Positions 1-10,979 of a stretch of 64,000 bases of DNA are shown one piece after another. A program made the position numbers and the translations under genes. The first letter of the stretch is position 1. Each line of letters opens with the position of its first letter. The stretch lies in NCBI GenBank assembly GCA_016584305.1, contig JACEEZ010016087.1, forward strand, positions 82,501 to 146,500. The letters are read 5' to 3'. The DNA comes from Chionoecetes opilio. Its lineage: Eukaryota > Arthropoda > Malacostraca > Decapoda > Majidae. The notes under the pieces were generated by a model. The model ran no database searches, was not told the DNA's origin, and worked only from the letters and a program-made list of their open reading frames with translations.

Positions 1-245
1 TATCAGAAAACGAAATATATCAATGGAAAGCTAATAAAATGCTGCTTATATTGTTAAATTCCATCTTATATGTTGTCTCATAAAGTTTTACATGACGACG
101 AGTTTAAAGTTGAATTAGTTCATGGATGTCTCATATTGATCTTCAGTCTCATACTAACATTTATTTAATGTGTTTTATTTTGTTTTGTGTGATAATCTTA
201 TAGAACAAACATTTCTGAAGATAACAGTATATCATTTATACATGT
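1..245. repeat. Half of a palindromic AT-rich repeat (family Fb), cut by the window edge
   Basis: The stretch matches the right half of the palindromes at 7.86-8.83 kb and 16.69-17.43 kb. Shared landmarks are TATCAGAAAACGAAATATA, the phrase ATAGAACAAACATTT near 205, and AACAGTATATCATTTATA near 226. The left half lies outside the window. It is non-coding and probably a MITE-like or foldback element. Confidence 0.7.
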
Positions 246-379
246 ATAACAAGATATGCTGAGGGGTCATGCCTTGAGAACTTCCGCGGGTCTAGAGTGA
301 ACGGAGAGGCCCTGACAGCAAGATGGGGCCCAGTAGCGTTTAACATAGGGCCTATGTTTGGCATCCCTGTTTATCAAGA

Positions 380-1360
380 GACCCTATCTGCCTCCTAATG
401 GAGAAAATCATGCCGTAGCAGCATGGTGAGATGCCGTGCTACACCGATATTGTGGGTGACAGGCATCCTCTTGACGGATAACAAGATGCATTTGCTTCTT
501 GCAGAGATGCCGCACTACCCCGTGACAGAAGAATCTAAAAGACTGCATCCTGACGGAGTACAACATCCCGTCGCTAAATGGTGAGCGGCCGTGGTGATAC
601 ACCGTGACTGTGGAGTAATCGGCTGCCTGCTAACTGATTACAACAGGCAGTATAGGCCGTAGCAGTAAATGCCCCGCTGCTTCGTGACTGAAGAGTGCCA
701 GGCTACCACCTGATGGGGAATAACATGCTGTCTTTACACGTTGAGAGGCCCCGCTGCCCCGTGACTGAAGAGTGCAGGACTGCCTCCTGACGGAGAACAA
801 AATACTGTTGCTACATGGCGAGAGACCGCGCTGCCTCGTAACTGTGGAATGATCGGTTGCCTCATGACAGAGTACAACATGCCATCGAAAAATACCTGAC
901 TACCGCGCTACCTAGTGACTGAGGTATGTAAGGGTGTCACCTGACATATATCAATATGCTATCGCTATATGGTGAGAGGCAGCGCTTCCCCTGGACTGAG
1001 GAATGCACACTGGCTCCTGACAGGGAAAAACATGCCGTCGCAACAAAGTGAGAGGCTGCGCAGCCCCATGAATAAGGAGTGACAGGCTGCTTCCTGATGG
1101 ATAACACTATGCCGTTGCAACATGGTAAGAGGCTGCACAGCCCCGTGAATGAGGAGTGAAATGCTGTCTACTGACGGAGAAAAACATATCGTTGCAGCAT
1201 GGTTTGAGGCCGGGTTGCTTCGTGACTATGCAATGCCAGGCTGCCTCCTGCCGGATAACAACATACCGACGCAACATGGTGAGTGGCTGCGCTGCCCCAT
1301 GACTAAGGAATGCAAGGCTACGTCCTGATGGAGAACAATACGCCGTCGCTAAATGGTCGA
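380..1360. repeat. Degenerate minisatellite, about 77-bp unit, roughly 13 copies
   Basis: A repeated phrase (CATGCCGTCGCAACATGG, then GAGAGGCTGCGCTGCCCCGTGACTG, then a GCCTCCTGACGG block, split here by small variants) recurs across the region. The anchor GTGACTG is found at 684, 761 and, as GTAACTG, 838, then again at 914, giving a 76-77 bp period. Copies differ by many substitutions, so the array is old. Small open frames inside it are by-products of the repeat. One isolated unit lies at 4256-4331. Confidence 0.8.
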
Positions 1361-1784
1361 CAGTTACAAGTTTATTTATTAACATAACAGTACCCAATTT
1401 ATATATTTAAACAGCTTTTACCCGTGTTTGTGAATTCAGGGACCGAATATCGGGGGTTAGTTTAGTGATTGGGGGAGTCTGGGGTTTTGACATGTTACGT
1501 AACCAATGTCCATGTATTGTATTGAAGTGTAGTTTTAAATATTTTGGGACAAGCGAAAACTTGTCCAATAACGAAATACCTTTTATTCTTTCATTTGCAC
1601 CTATTACAAGTGGAACTCGCCGAAAATTTTTATGTCGGCAAGACTTCTCGGTTGGTGTTTCAGTTATAATGGACGATAACTGCGCGGTCACTACCGCCAT
1701 TACCACATGCGTTTTCTATATTATTTTTTGTTTAGTATACTATACAGTATTAATGCACTTCCGCGTAACCTTTAAAACTTATGG
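1361..1784. other. Unassigned sequence
   Basis: No gene recognised. A 149-codon plus-strand frame (1465-1914) crosses it, but it lacks any family motif and runs into repeat sequence, so it is not called as a gene. The segment around 1670-1720 resembles, inverted, part of the tandem array at 2825-3155. Confidence 0.4.
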
Positions 1785-2035
1785 TATTATTCTAGTGTTT
1801 TCCCATACTCCCCCCTCTCCCCCAAAACAAGCTTGGGGTCCTGGGGGAATGCAGGATATATGGTTGGGGTACAAAATATGCGTCGCAACCATACTTTTTG
1901 AGTTATGGAAATAAAAAAAATTCTCTAGATTTACGGAAAATTCATTGGATCTCTTTTGAGTCCAGAGACGTGTGAACCTGACGATCCTCACAGAATGATG
2001 ACTGAAGTGTTGAGAACCCCCCCAACTCCCCGCTA

Positions 2036-2190
2036 GAAGGTTAGGTTAGGTGGTTAGATTGTGGTTTGAGGTTAGGGTAGGTTAGATTTGTTAGTTAGAT
2101 TTGGTTAGGTTAGGTTTTTGGATAGGTTAGGTTTAGGTTATCGGTGGGTCAGCCACTGCCTCGCAGTTGGTTAATTTTGGTTAGGCAAAT
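2036..2190 (+). repeat. TTAGG-like interstitial telomeric tract 1
   Basis: Repeated GGTTAGG, TTAGGTTAGG and TTAGATT variants fill the stretch. TTAGG is the common arthropod telomere unit. Here it is imperfect and internal, so this is a decayed interstitial tract and not a chromosome end. Confidence 0.65.
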
Positions 2191-2461
2191 TCTCTAGATA
2201 TAAGGAAATTACCTAGATCTAGGAAATGTTAACCCCTAAACAACTCTTAATTACGTGTGTTCCGACGCATAATTTTGTTCCCCACCCAAAACTCCGCATT
2301 CCCACAGGTGCCCAAACTTGTTTGGGAAAGTGGAGAGTATGGGCAAACACTAGAATGTTACCAAAACTTATAGACATATTTTGTAGTGAATGATAGTTTT
2401 GTCTTAGACTAAGACTCATACAGACACAACCTCCCTTCCATAGGCCCCCCAACCATATAGG

Positions 2462-2625
2462 GGTTTTGGCTAGGGTATTATGATAGGGTAGGTTATTATT
2501 TGGGTTAGTTTAGGTTTCTCGATCTGTTTAGGTTAGGCTAGGTGTTTGTTAGTATTGTAGGTTAGCGTTAGGTTAGTTATCGGTGGTCAAGCGCCCCCGC
2601 TAGGTTAGGTTAATTTTTGTTAGGC
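2462..2625 (+). repeat. TTAGG-like interstitial telomeric tract 2
   Basis: GGGTAGGTTA, GGTTAGGCTAGG and GCGTTAGGTTAG variants recur, as in tract 1, and both tracts end in a TTATCGGTGG phrase. This suggests both belong to one duplicated unit that also contains the 110-bp repeat. Confidence 0.6.
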
Positions 2626-2824
2626 GAATTTTTCTAGATATAAGGAATTTTCCTTTAGAGTCTAGGGATGTTTTTTCCTCCTCTACACAATTCTTAAATT
2701 ACGTGTCTCCGATGCCATATTTGCTCCCCACCCGAAAACCCCGCATTCCCACCAGGTGCCCAAACCTGGCTTGGGGGTTAGTGGGGTAGCCGTATGGGGC
2801 AAACATTAGAAATTTAGCCGAAAA

Positions 2825-3155
2825 ACTAGTCAGTGTCTCAGAAACTGAAACCGCGCAGTCCTCTTCCATTTCTACCAAAGAGCACCCAATTTTAGGCAAG
2901 GACAAATCTAGTCAGATGATTTTGCATAAATTATTGCGCAGTCCCGGCCATTTTTAATCAAAGCACTAATTTTTACCCAAGAAAAAATAGTCAGCGTCTC
3001 AGAAAAAGGACCACGCAGTCCTCGTCCCTTTATTTACCAAAAGCACTAATTTTTAGGCAATGGAGGGGGGGGAAAGGGGGGAAATCTAGTCAGTGTTTCA
3101 GACAATGACCGCGCAGTCCTCGTTCTTTTTTACCGGTTTTTTTTTATCTTTCCTC
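2825..3155. repeat. Tandem array, ~80-bp unit, about 4 copies
   Basis: The phrases TAGTCAGTGTCTCAGA, ACCGCGCAGTCCTC and CACTAATTTTTA recur in the same order at about 2827, 2925, 2990 and 3088. The copies vary in length through homopolymer changes and a G-rich insertion near 3062-3080. Confidence 0.7.
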
Positions 3156-3159
3156 TTAG

Positions 3160-3514
3160 TAAATCCACTAACCTAACCATTACCTGCGCGATAGTTCCCG
3201 ATTGTGTCAGGACGAGAATTTCTAGACAGAAGTATCAGGTACAGTTTTCTCATTATCCCTGAATGATACGATTAGGTCACTCAGAATGTCTGCCTCTAAC
3301 GCCCTTGAATTATATTATTATATGTTCAACTCAACATGATCTCTGCCCCTTTTTGGGGTCCTGAATTATTAGGTTAATCAGGATGGCTGGCTCATTATTG
3401 CCCTAAAATATTTATTAAAAGTCAATCAGGATGTCCTCGCCCTAAATTATTGCCTCCAATTGTTTATTTCTGGGTCAATCTGTAGCTGGTCAATGGGATT
3501 GATTGTAGTAGTGT
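3160..3514. other. Unassigned AT-rich sequence
   Basis: No coding or RNA signature seen. A loose repetition of 'ggtcaatcagga' and 'cctgaattatta' phrases occurs between 3280 and 3500, possibly an old tandem repeat. Confidence 0.35.
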
Positions 3515-3522
3515 ACTACTAC

Positions 3523-3765
3523 TAGTTGTTGGGGGAAGCACACCTCTGGTTCACAACCGAGAAGTCCCGTGGTTCGATCCCCGGGTGGGAGCGGAACGTT
3601 AGGGCTTTTCCTTAAAACCCGTAGCCCCTGTCCACCCCATGCAGTGAATGGGTACCGGGTGTTAGCCGGGGGCTTGTAACCCGCCTCCCGGGTGCTGGCT
3701 TCGCCAACACTATATGAGCCTAGCAGACAGCTCGTATGGTAGTCCTGGCGAGAGAGCTGTCCTAG
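3523..3765 (+). mobile_element. tRNA-Val-like SINE, copy 1
   Basis: The head carries a tRNA-like anticodon arm (GG-TTCACAA-CC, anticodon CAC) followed by a B box, GGTTCGATCCCCG, and then a body shared with copies at 4919-5182, 5512-5970 and 42715-42970 (GTAGCCCCTGTCCACCC, GGGTACCGGGTGTTAGCC, GCTGGCTTCG). The 5' acceptor and A box are damaged in this copy. The constant non-tRNA body is why this is called a SINE and not a tRNA gene. Confidence 0.75.
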
Positions 3766-4255
3766 CGTTTACAGCAAGAGGTGTCCATCTCGAGTCTGCG
3801 TACAGTCTGTTACTGACGATAATTCTATCAAACATCATCTCAAACCCTTCAAAAAACGTTATCGCTTTAAACATGATACATCGATTTGTTGGGTCAAGCC
3901 AGATGCCAGCTGGTTCAGCTGATTAATGTTTGTAAACATTATTTATCTCGTGACAGCATTGTGCATTGGCTGTTAGATCTGAATATATACTATAGAACAG
4001 ATCAATATAAACACTGCTGTGATCGCTATTAGCGAGAATGACGTCAATGTATTCAACCGTCTAGCGCATGTCACTGGTCGTGATGGGGATACTCCGAGAT
4101 AACTCCTCGCTTGCGCCCGGCGTAAGTTCATCTCGGCGGATTCATTCAGACATGCCCATCTGGAAACGCAAGTAGGAGGGCGACGGGGTATGCGCCGGAG
4201 TAGCATTTACGCCTATAACTCTACACCGCTTGACATTACGCTTTTTGCTTGGATA
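3766..4255. other. Unassigned sequence
   Basis: No recognisable gene, RNA or repeat. Small open frames lack family motifs. Confidence 0.35.
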
Positions 4256-4331
4256 CTGGCCCCTGAAACTGAGGACTGCACATTGCCTCCAGACGGAGAA
4301 CTTCGCCATCACTCAGATGGCGAGTGTAGCC
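4256..4331. repeat. Isolated unit of the 77-bp minisatellite
   Basis: CCTGAAACTGAGGACTGCAC, GCCTCCAGACGGAGAAC and GATGGCGAG match the unit tandemly repeated at 380-1360, about 3 kb away. Confidence 0.65.
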
Positions 4332-4853
4332 AAGCCATATTGAGTCTCTAATTATGCGACGAGACTTTGCAAAATAAAATAAAATATCGTTCATCGGCTG
4401 AACTACTATGGCATATCGCTAACTACTATGACGCATGCGCAGATCAAGTTACAACTTTCAGGGTCCAAACACCAGATAACCGTTTGGGTCACTACACCGA
4501 CACTTGTGATCACCGACATGGCCAATTTTTTTTTTGTGTGTGTGTGTGGTTGGAGATATAGTTCACCCTGCGTGTCCTTGTCCACGCGTTTTCGGGGGAC
4601 CCCCCCCTGTGCGTGGGTGCGATGCACCAGTTTCAACCTCTCGGATCGACCCCTCCGTGAACTTGAATCATTATGTCCGATTTCAGCTGTTTGCTAGTGA
4701 TCCTGCTCTTCCCACACCCAATCCTGTCCTTTCTCAAGGGGGACAGTAACAGCAAAAAAATTTCAATGAAAAATCCCCGGGAGCAAGCAGGGTCGGGATT
4801 CGAACACCGGACCACATAATGGCGTGTGGCGCTCTAAACCAGCAACCCACTCA

Positions 4854-4854
4854 A

Positions 4855-4886
<32 letters not shown>

Positions 4887-4896
4887 GTGTGTGTGT
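4854..4896 (+). repeat. (GT)n microsatellite
   Basis: About 43 bp of nearly pure GT with single interruptions. A shorter (GT)n lies at 4534-4550. Each GT tract here abuts a SINE fragment. Confidence 0.95.
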
Positions 4897-4918
4897 ATTC
4901 ATCTACTTGTATTTTTTT

Positions 4919-5182
4919 ACAGGGCCTGAGCTACACTCGTATGGTCTCGTCTCCATATCTATATTCATATTTTGCTTCATTAGTGTTTAGTGTTGGCCGA
5001 AGCCGACATCCGGAGAACACACTTCCCGGCTAACACCCGGTACCCATTCACAGTCATTCATTGCTGAGTGGACAGGAGCTCGGGTTTTAAGGAGACCGCC
5101 AATCTGTCTCCGCTCCGCCAGGGGATCGAAGCCGGGACTTATTGGTTGTGAACCGAGCGTGCTACCACTACACTACGGAGTA
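4919..5182 (-). mobile_element. tRNA-Val-like SINE, copy 2
   Basis: Read on the minus strand, the head begins near 5182 with an A-box-like TAGTGTAGTGGTAGCACG, the TTCACAA anticodon loop and a B box CTTCGATCCCC. The body runs to a 3' end that shares CAGGGCCTGAGCTACACTCG with copy 3. The anticodon stem has drifted. Confidence 0.75.
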
Positions 5183-5255
5183 CTCACAATATGTACGTAA
5201 ACTCCGCCAGTACTCACGGTATGTCACTGATCTTTTCGTGTGTGGTGTGTGCTGC

Positions 5256-5257
<2 letters not shown>

Positions 5258-5309
<52 letters not shown>
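5258..5309 (+). repeat. (GT)n microsatellite
   Basis: A pure GT run of about 52 bp. Open frames through it give Cys-Val repeats and are not genes. Confidence 0.97.
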
Positions 5310-5310
<1 letters not shown>

Positions 5311-5511
5311 TCACCCACGGTATTATCCACGCGAGGTGGACTCCCGATCGCCAGTGTTATCCTCCCGGAAAGAGCTTGGAGCTCCTAGTGACAGATCTTT
5401 CGGTAATGCTGGGACCTCGCACACCACACACACACCACCCTCTTGCTCAAGGGGGACCTTAACCCCCCACACACGTATTCATCTAGTTGTATTCATATAT
5501 TTGTATTTTAC

Positions 5512-5970
5512 AGGGTCTGAGCTACACTCGTATGGTCTCCATATCTATATTTCAATTTGCTTCCTTAATGCTTAGTGTTGGCCGAAGCCACCACCCAAGG
5601 AGGCAAATTATCCAAGTCTGGAAAAGATCGCCTAATCCGGGTAAAGTCGCCTGGCTGTAGCTACACAACTAATCATAGGATTTTCTCGAAAATATCCTGA
5701 ATGTGATTCCCACACAAAGTTTCCGCGCTGAAACGCGAATGTAACGTGACGTGTTCAAGAGTGGGCGCGACGCACTTTTCCAAACTTGGCGAATATGTCC
5801 CCGACAGGTAGGACACAACCCCCGGCTAACACCCGCACCCATTCACTGCTGGGTGGAAAGGAGCTCGGGTTTTAAAGAGACCACCCATCTTTCTCCGCTC
5901 CGTCCGGGGAACGAACCCGGAACTTCTGGGTTGTGAATCGAGCGTGCTAACCGCTACACTAGGGGGCACC
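5512..5970 (-). mobile_element. tRNA-Val-like SINE, copy 3, split by a ~220-bp insertion
   Basis: The 3' part (5512-5592) repeats the tail of copy 2 and ends in GTGTTGGCCGAAGCC. The tRNA-like head and body resume at about 5818-5970 (CGGCTAACACCCG ... TTGTGAATCGAGCGTGCTA). The intervening 5593-5817 has no match in the other copies and is probably a later insertion or a second element. Confidence 0.7.
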
Positions 5971-5974
5971 GTAT

Positions 5975-6778
5975 ACGTGTGTGCATGGAGGTAGTATACT
6001 ACCTGCATGTGTGTGTGTGTGTGTGTGTTGCAATCATATACAACATTATCTTACCAAGCTCCTGTTTTGGCAAGTTTTTATCAGTTCAAATGTTTTACAA
6101 ACTCTTCCCATAGCAACGCTGAAATTATCTTCACACTTTATAACAAGAAGTTATCAGATAAATCCACACCACTGTGATTTTATGACGGTTTACGAAAAGT
6201 ACTTTTTTTCTGTTCTCACGACGTGATTGTGGGCCAAGGCAAAGGTGACGGAGCGAGAGATGCTCCTCTCTCAACAGCTGGTGGCAGACTGAGGCTCCGC
6301 CGCTCCATGTCGGCTCGGGTTGGACCTCAGTCCACTGGTGTGCAGGGCCCAGTATCGACTGCCTATTTTATTCCCTTGGTAGGAGATGGGTGGGTTGGGT
6401 GGAGATCGGTATATCGAGTGTGCAGTGGGTGAGAAAAGTTCAATCTCCAGTTTCTTTCCATTTCCCTCCCCTCACAAACTGCTGGTGGACATTTTATCGA
6501 GAACCACACAGCCGCGTGAGTTACAATCCATTAAGGTGGACGAGGACGGCCAGTATATGGTCGGTTTTAGTAGTGTTCTTGGTTTTGTGTCATTGTTTTG
6601 TGTTATGAATGAGTCCCTTGTCTCCAAGCTTACGGTACGCTTGTAGTTATGTACACTTAACGTAAGTCCTTACATACGTAGGTACGACGTTCTGCCCCTC
6701 TCTTAGTCTGTCAAGTTATGAGTCTCGTCCACAGCATATAAAGTTAATTGTTTCGATTGATATTAATGATAATTATGT
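5975..6778. other. Unassigned sequence with a short (GT)n
   Basis: A (TG)n tract lies near 6007-6028. Overlapping 69-86 codon frames at 6223-6646 have no recognisable domain, and codon use gives no clear coding signal. A 5' untranslated exon of a host gene cannot be excluded. Confidence 0.3.
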
Positions 6779-6837
6779 TGTGTGTGTATGTATGTGTGAG
6801 TATGTGTGTGTGTGTGTGTGGGTGTGTGTTTGTGTGT

Positions 6838-6871
<34 letters not shown>

Positions 6872-6963
6872 GTGTGTTTGTGTGTGTGTGTGTGAGATAT
6901 ATATATATATATTAAATATATATATAATAGAAGAGAGAGAGCAGAGAGCAGAGAGAGAGAGGA

Positions 6964-7009
<46 letters not shown>

Positions 7010-7046
7010 GAGAGAGGAGAGACGAGAAGAGAGAAGGAGAGATAGT
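6779..7046. repeat. Compound microsatellite (GT)n-(AT)n-(GA)n
   Basis: About 6779-6895 is GT-rich, 6897-6927 is AT-rich, and 6930-7046 is GA-rich with GGA interruptions. Both-strand open frames through it are low-complexity artefacts. Confidence 0.95.
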
Positions 7047-7316
7047 AGGAGGGTAAGTGTTTGCATAATTATATTGGCGAGAATATGCATTTTGTGAGCA
7101 AATATAGCGGTTCCCATGTGGATGGGTTTGGATGCATGTGTGCAATAAATAACAGTAACTTGATTTATAACTATTAATCTAGCCCACAAACAATAACAGT
7201 CCATCTAGGTAATTGACTTGGAATGTAACTCGGACAGTTTGGAATAAACTTTAGTGATGGTATGAATAGATCAGCTATTGGTCTAAAGTCTGCTCAAGTC
7301 TGCGGTCCTGCAAAAC

Positions 7317-7480
7317 ACACATACACACTACATCACACACACACACACACACATCCACACACACACAACACAGCACAACCACAAAACAGACACACAGCAC
7401 ATACACACACACAATCACACACACCACACACATCCACATCGCACACAAGCCACACGCACGCACACACGATACCACACACA
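7317..7480 (+). repeat. Imperfect (CA)n microsatellite
   Basis: Long CA runs are broken by TC, AG and GC dinucleotides, indicating an old tract. Confidence 0.9.
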
Positions 7481-7737
7481 TGCCCTTTCTTATGCCAACA
7501 AATGTTGTCGCGTGAATAAGAGTGGTTCGCCAGCGAATATTCTTGACATGATCAGTAGAACGCGATTTTTTTTCCTCTGTGTGAAAGCTCACAGTCGCCG
7601 CCCATCACGGTAGATTAAATTATCTTTTCCTTAATTTTATATTTACTCTATCATTTATCAGGGTTAACGGAGAAGCATAGATGGGAGTTGTGGGGTATGT
7701 CTGTGGGAGGAAAGTGTCATAAATGTTAATGCCTTAT

Positions 7738-8955
7738 GTTTATATCAAAGACTACTCTATCTGGACTTGCTACTACTTTTAGGGCTATTTCCAGTGGAGG
7801 CCAGTTTTGCGATTCCTGCCATTTTACGAACATCAACTCCCTTTTCCTCCTATGTTTATCAGTATATAGATATACCGTTATCTTCGTAAATTTTGTTCTA
7901 CATAATATTATCAATATAAACATAAAATGCAATAAAGAAATGCCATTATGAGAGAGTTAAGAAATATGCATGAACTTAATATTCACTTGAAACTCATGCG
8001 CATCTTAATATTTTGCGAGAAAACATTTTCGATGGCTAGCGATTAGAAAGATAGGCGGCTAGTTTTCATTAGCTTTCGCATATGCTATATTTCCGTTTTC
8101 TAGTTTCTGATAACTTAACAATTACATAACCATGCATAAATTAGCGTTAACTACAAATATAACATCATCTATCGGGATTAATTACCCGATTGTGATGTTT
8201 ATTTTATTAAGTTAACGATAATTTAATGCATGGTTCTAATTCATTATCGAAAATCGAAATATAGCAATGGAAACGCTATTAAATTCCGCTCTATTGATAT
8301 GTTGCATGTAAAAAGTCCTCAAGCAAAATTATCAATTGCTAGTGTTTAAGTTCATGCATATTTCTTCAGTCCTCATAATGGAAATTTCTTTAGTGTACTT
8401 TTACCAGTTTTTTATTTGAAATATTATAGAACAACGATTCCCGAAGGATAACAGTGTATCATTATACTGCTATGCCATAGTCCTACGGTATTCATGGAAC
8501 ACTTTTTTTTAAACTGGGCCGATACGATTGATGATGTTTATTTTTTTAGTTCACAGCCAATTTGCAGTGGTGGTAATTTCATTTATCGTCAACGATAAAT
8601 ATATCATATAAAGCTATGAAAATCCGCGTCTTTCTACTCGCTTAGCTATCTAACATGTTTTCTCGCCAAATATTAAATGGCGAAGAGTTTAAGTATATCT
8701 TATTGAGGTCATGCATATTTCTTGCACTCTCCTCTATAATGGCATTTCTTTAGTGTTTTTACTGTTTTTTATTTGATAATATTATAGAACAAACATTACG
8801 AAGATAACAGTATATCATATATACTGATAAACCTTAGGAAGGGAAATAGGGGGTTTTGTCTAAAATGGCAGGAATCGCAAAACTGGCCTCCACTGGTCAT
8901 GGGCGGGTTGGCGCGGGGCACGAGTAGCAAGTCCAGTATAGAGTAGTCTTTGGTT
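7738..8955. repeat. Nested palindrome of family Fb with inverted flanks
   Basis: The inner element has ends TATCAGTATATAG (7857) and its inverted partner TATACTGATAAACC (8832). It contains mirrored phrases: AAGAAATATGCATGAACTTAA on the left against TTAAGTTCATGCATATTTCTT on the right, centred on CATCTATCGGGATTAATTACCCGATTG near 8190. Outside it, AAAGACTACTCTAT, TGGACTTGCTACT and CCAGTTTTGCGATTCCTGCC at 7746-7830 recur inverted at 8866-8950. Arms differ by substitutions and indels. A second half copy lies at 8590-8832. No coding capacity was seen. Confidence 0.8.
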
Positions 8956-9480
8956 ATATGTTGCTACACTGTGCAGTGCAATGTTTAAAGTTGCAATCTG
9001 ATGCTTCATCGACCCCCTCCTCACACCCCAGCACTTAGCCTTCACCCGTCCTCCTCAGTTACCAAACTTGCTATGTGGAGCGAAGACTATTACGATATAA
9101 TCTGAGGGGGGTAAAGGTGATTTACTTCTCAGGTATCTTATATCGTATTTTTTTCCTGTAGCATATCTCGGCGGGGGGTAGTTAGGGATGCATTGTCGTT
9201 TTATATTGTTATTGAGGTTTCTTGATCTTTATTCCACCGGTAGTAATGCGTGTCATTCATCTCTGCCAGTTACTTATGTATTTTGCTTTATCGTAGATAT
9301 GCAAATACTTTGTTGGAACTTGATAATGGTGAGGTCGGGGGAGTGGGGAAAGAGAACCCCACTGTTTTTTGATAAAAAGAGATAATAACATAATAAAAAC
9401 AACACTGTTTTATCGTTGACATTTCCATCCTTCTTCTCTTTCCCACCCGCTTCTGCTCTTATACGATTATCTTCATCTGA
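8956..9480. other. Unassigned sequence
   Basis: No gene or repeat recognised. The last part adjoins the R1 repeat that starts near 9480. Confidence 0.35.
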
Positions 9481-9548
9481 ATGTTGTCACGACCCCAGCC
9501 CCTTCACATTATACAGGAAATTATGAAAGTAATGTATTAGATAAATAA
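9480..9548 (+). repeat. R1 repeat, left piece
   Basis: The stretch (GTCACGACCCCAGCCCCTTC, then CACATTATACAGGAAATT) matches 46316-46380. The match is broken at 9549 by a transposon and resumes at 12347. Confidence 0.8.
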
Positions 9549-10979
9549 CACTGGTCGACAAAAAAAAATCGAAGATATGGTTCTGGACTAAATGAAGCTG
9601 ATTATAGGTAAATCGACCCTGCTGAACTCGAATCTGTTTTTAAATTTAACTCTATCACGTCCATTTTTTTAAAACCAGACGCAATTTTTGAAAAATATGG
9701 GTAAATCACAAAAATAGGTTTAAACCAATGTTTTCTTTTTAAACTCTTAATCTTTTCTTTTCTCAACCTATTTAGGCAGTGCAGTGTTTTTGAGTCAGGT
9801 GGTTTTGTGCATGAGCAGGGGGGGGTGTAGCGTGCGTTTTGGGCAGGGGTTAGCGGTTGGTATACATTTTTCCCCTACTGTCGTAAGGGGCTACATAATG
9901 TACATTAAAAATTTTTAAAATTTTTTATTTTTTTTTGGGCAGATTATTGTTTGATTTGAGTCCAAATTTTAGTTGGTTTACCGATAAGACCTTGTACCGG
10001 GCTGTGTGGAGCGCCGAAAACTGTGTAATGCATGGGCAGTTTTTTTTTACTATGTAATTTTTCCCCTGACATCGAAAAAACCCTCTTACAAAAATTTTTA
10101 AGCAGCTTATCTGCTTTTTTAAAGGCCCCGTTTTGGGTGTCAAGATAAGAAGGGGGCCCCTCACGTAGCATGCAACCCCTGTGTAAACCCACTTGAATGA
10201 ATGGTGCGGGGAAAAAGGGCCCCATCAGGCAGGGGCTTCGGCACCCCAAATGGTTTGACGTACAAAGGATCACAGTACTGACTGCTACTTCTGCCTCACA
10301 AACCCCAAAAAAGGAATTTTCAAAAAACGCGAGCTAAAATCGGGTATCCTGAGTACCTTCTGCCATCGGGCCCTTCCCACATGGTCCGATCTCCCAGTTC
10401 CCAAATGTTCCAATTGCAAGTGCATAAGTTTTCAGATTCGAACGAGGGGATCCCCAGGGATAAACTTTAAAGAAAGGGCAGACAACAGAGAGCCCAAATT
10501 CATCAGTCAGGAAATGCTACATGACCTTGCAGGGACAGATCTACCCGGGAGAAAAAGTGAAGCCCTTGGTCCGTCTAAAGGGAATGGAATTTGCTAAAGA
10601 AGGAGTTCTCATCACCCGTTTCGTCGAAACATAAAGAACTTTCAAGCTTCTTCAAGAGGAACCAACTCTGTTACTGCTTTGATGTTGACACATTCGGGGA
10701 AAAATTTTTGGGGGAAAGTCTCACCTTATGATAAGAGTGATGGGGGCGTTTATAATTCGGAAAAAAACCGCTAAAGGCCGTTCTTCTCATAAAGGAAATA
10801 AGCTTCCGATGTTCCAATTGCGCATGGCCTGAAAAGAGTGAAAAATTATGAAACTTTGAAGACTCGTTTTTCTGCTGTTTAAAAATGAAGAACTCATGGA
10901 ATCGTGTGGGGGGCCTGAAGGAATCTCCTTGCTTTTTAGGGCTCCAGTTATGTTTCCTTAGCACATGTTTTTCTTTTTT

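Larger units (their letters stand above)
1785..2815. repeat. Three dispersed copies of a ~110-bp repeat, one inverted
   Basis: Copies at about 2255-2370 and 2700-2815 share CCCCACCC, CCGCATTCCCAC, GGTGCCCAAAC and GGGCAAACA. The segment at about 1785-1890 is the reverse complement of the same phrase (GTTTTCCCATACTCCC ... GGGAATGCAGGA ... GGTTGGGGTACAAA). The copies are separated by TTAGG-like tracts, so the whole 1.8-2.9 kb region looks like rearranged larger units. Confidence 0.65.

Noticed and set aside
5142..5575. Overlapping open frames rich in Cys-Val
   Set aside because: They are translations of the (GT)n tract and SINE sequence in several frames, with no domain.
6223..6646. Host exon candidate
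   Set aside because: Three overlapping short frames with no motif, no convincing splice pattern and no codon bias; left unassigned.
6773..7204. 143-codon minus-strand frame with Leu/Ser and Thr/His repeats
   Set aside because: Entirely microsatellite-driven low complexity.
1..9000. CRISPR-like repeat/spacer structure in the 77-bp array
   Set aside because: Units are contiguous and diverged, without unique spacers, and the DNA is clearly eukaryotic.
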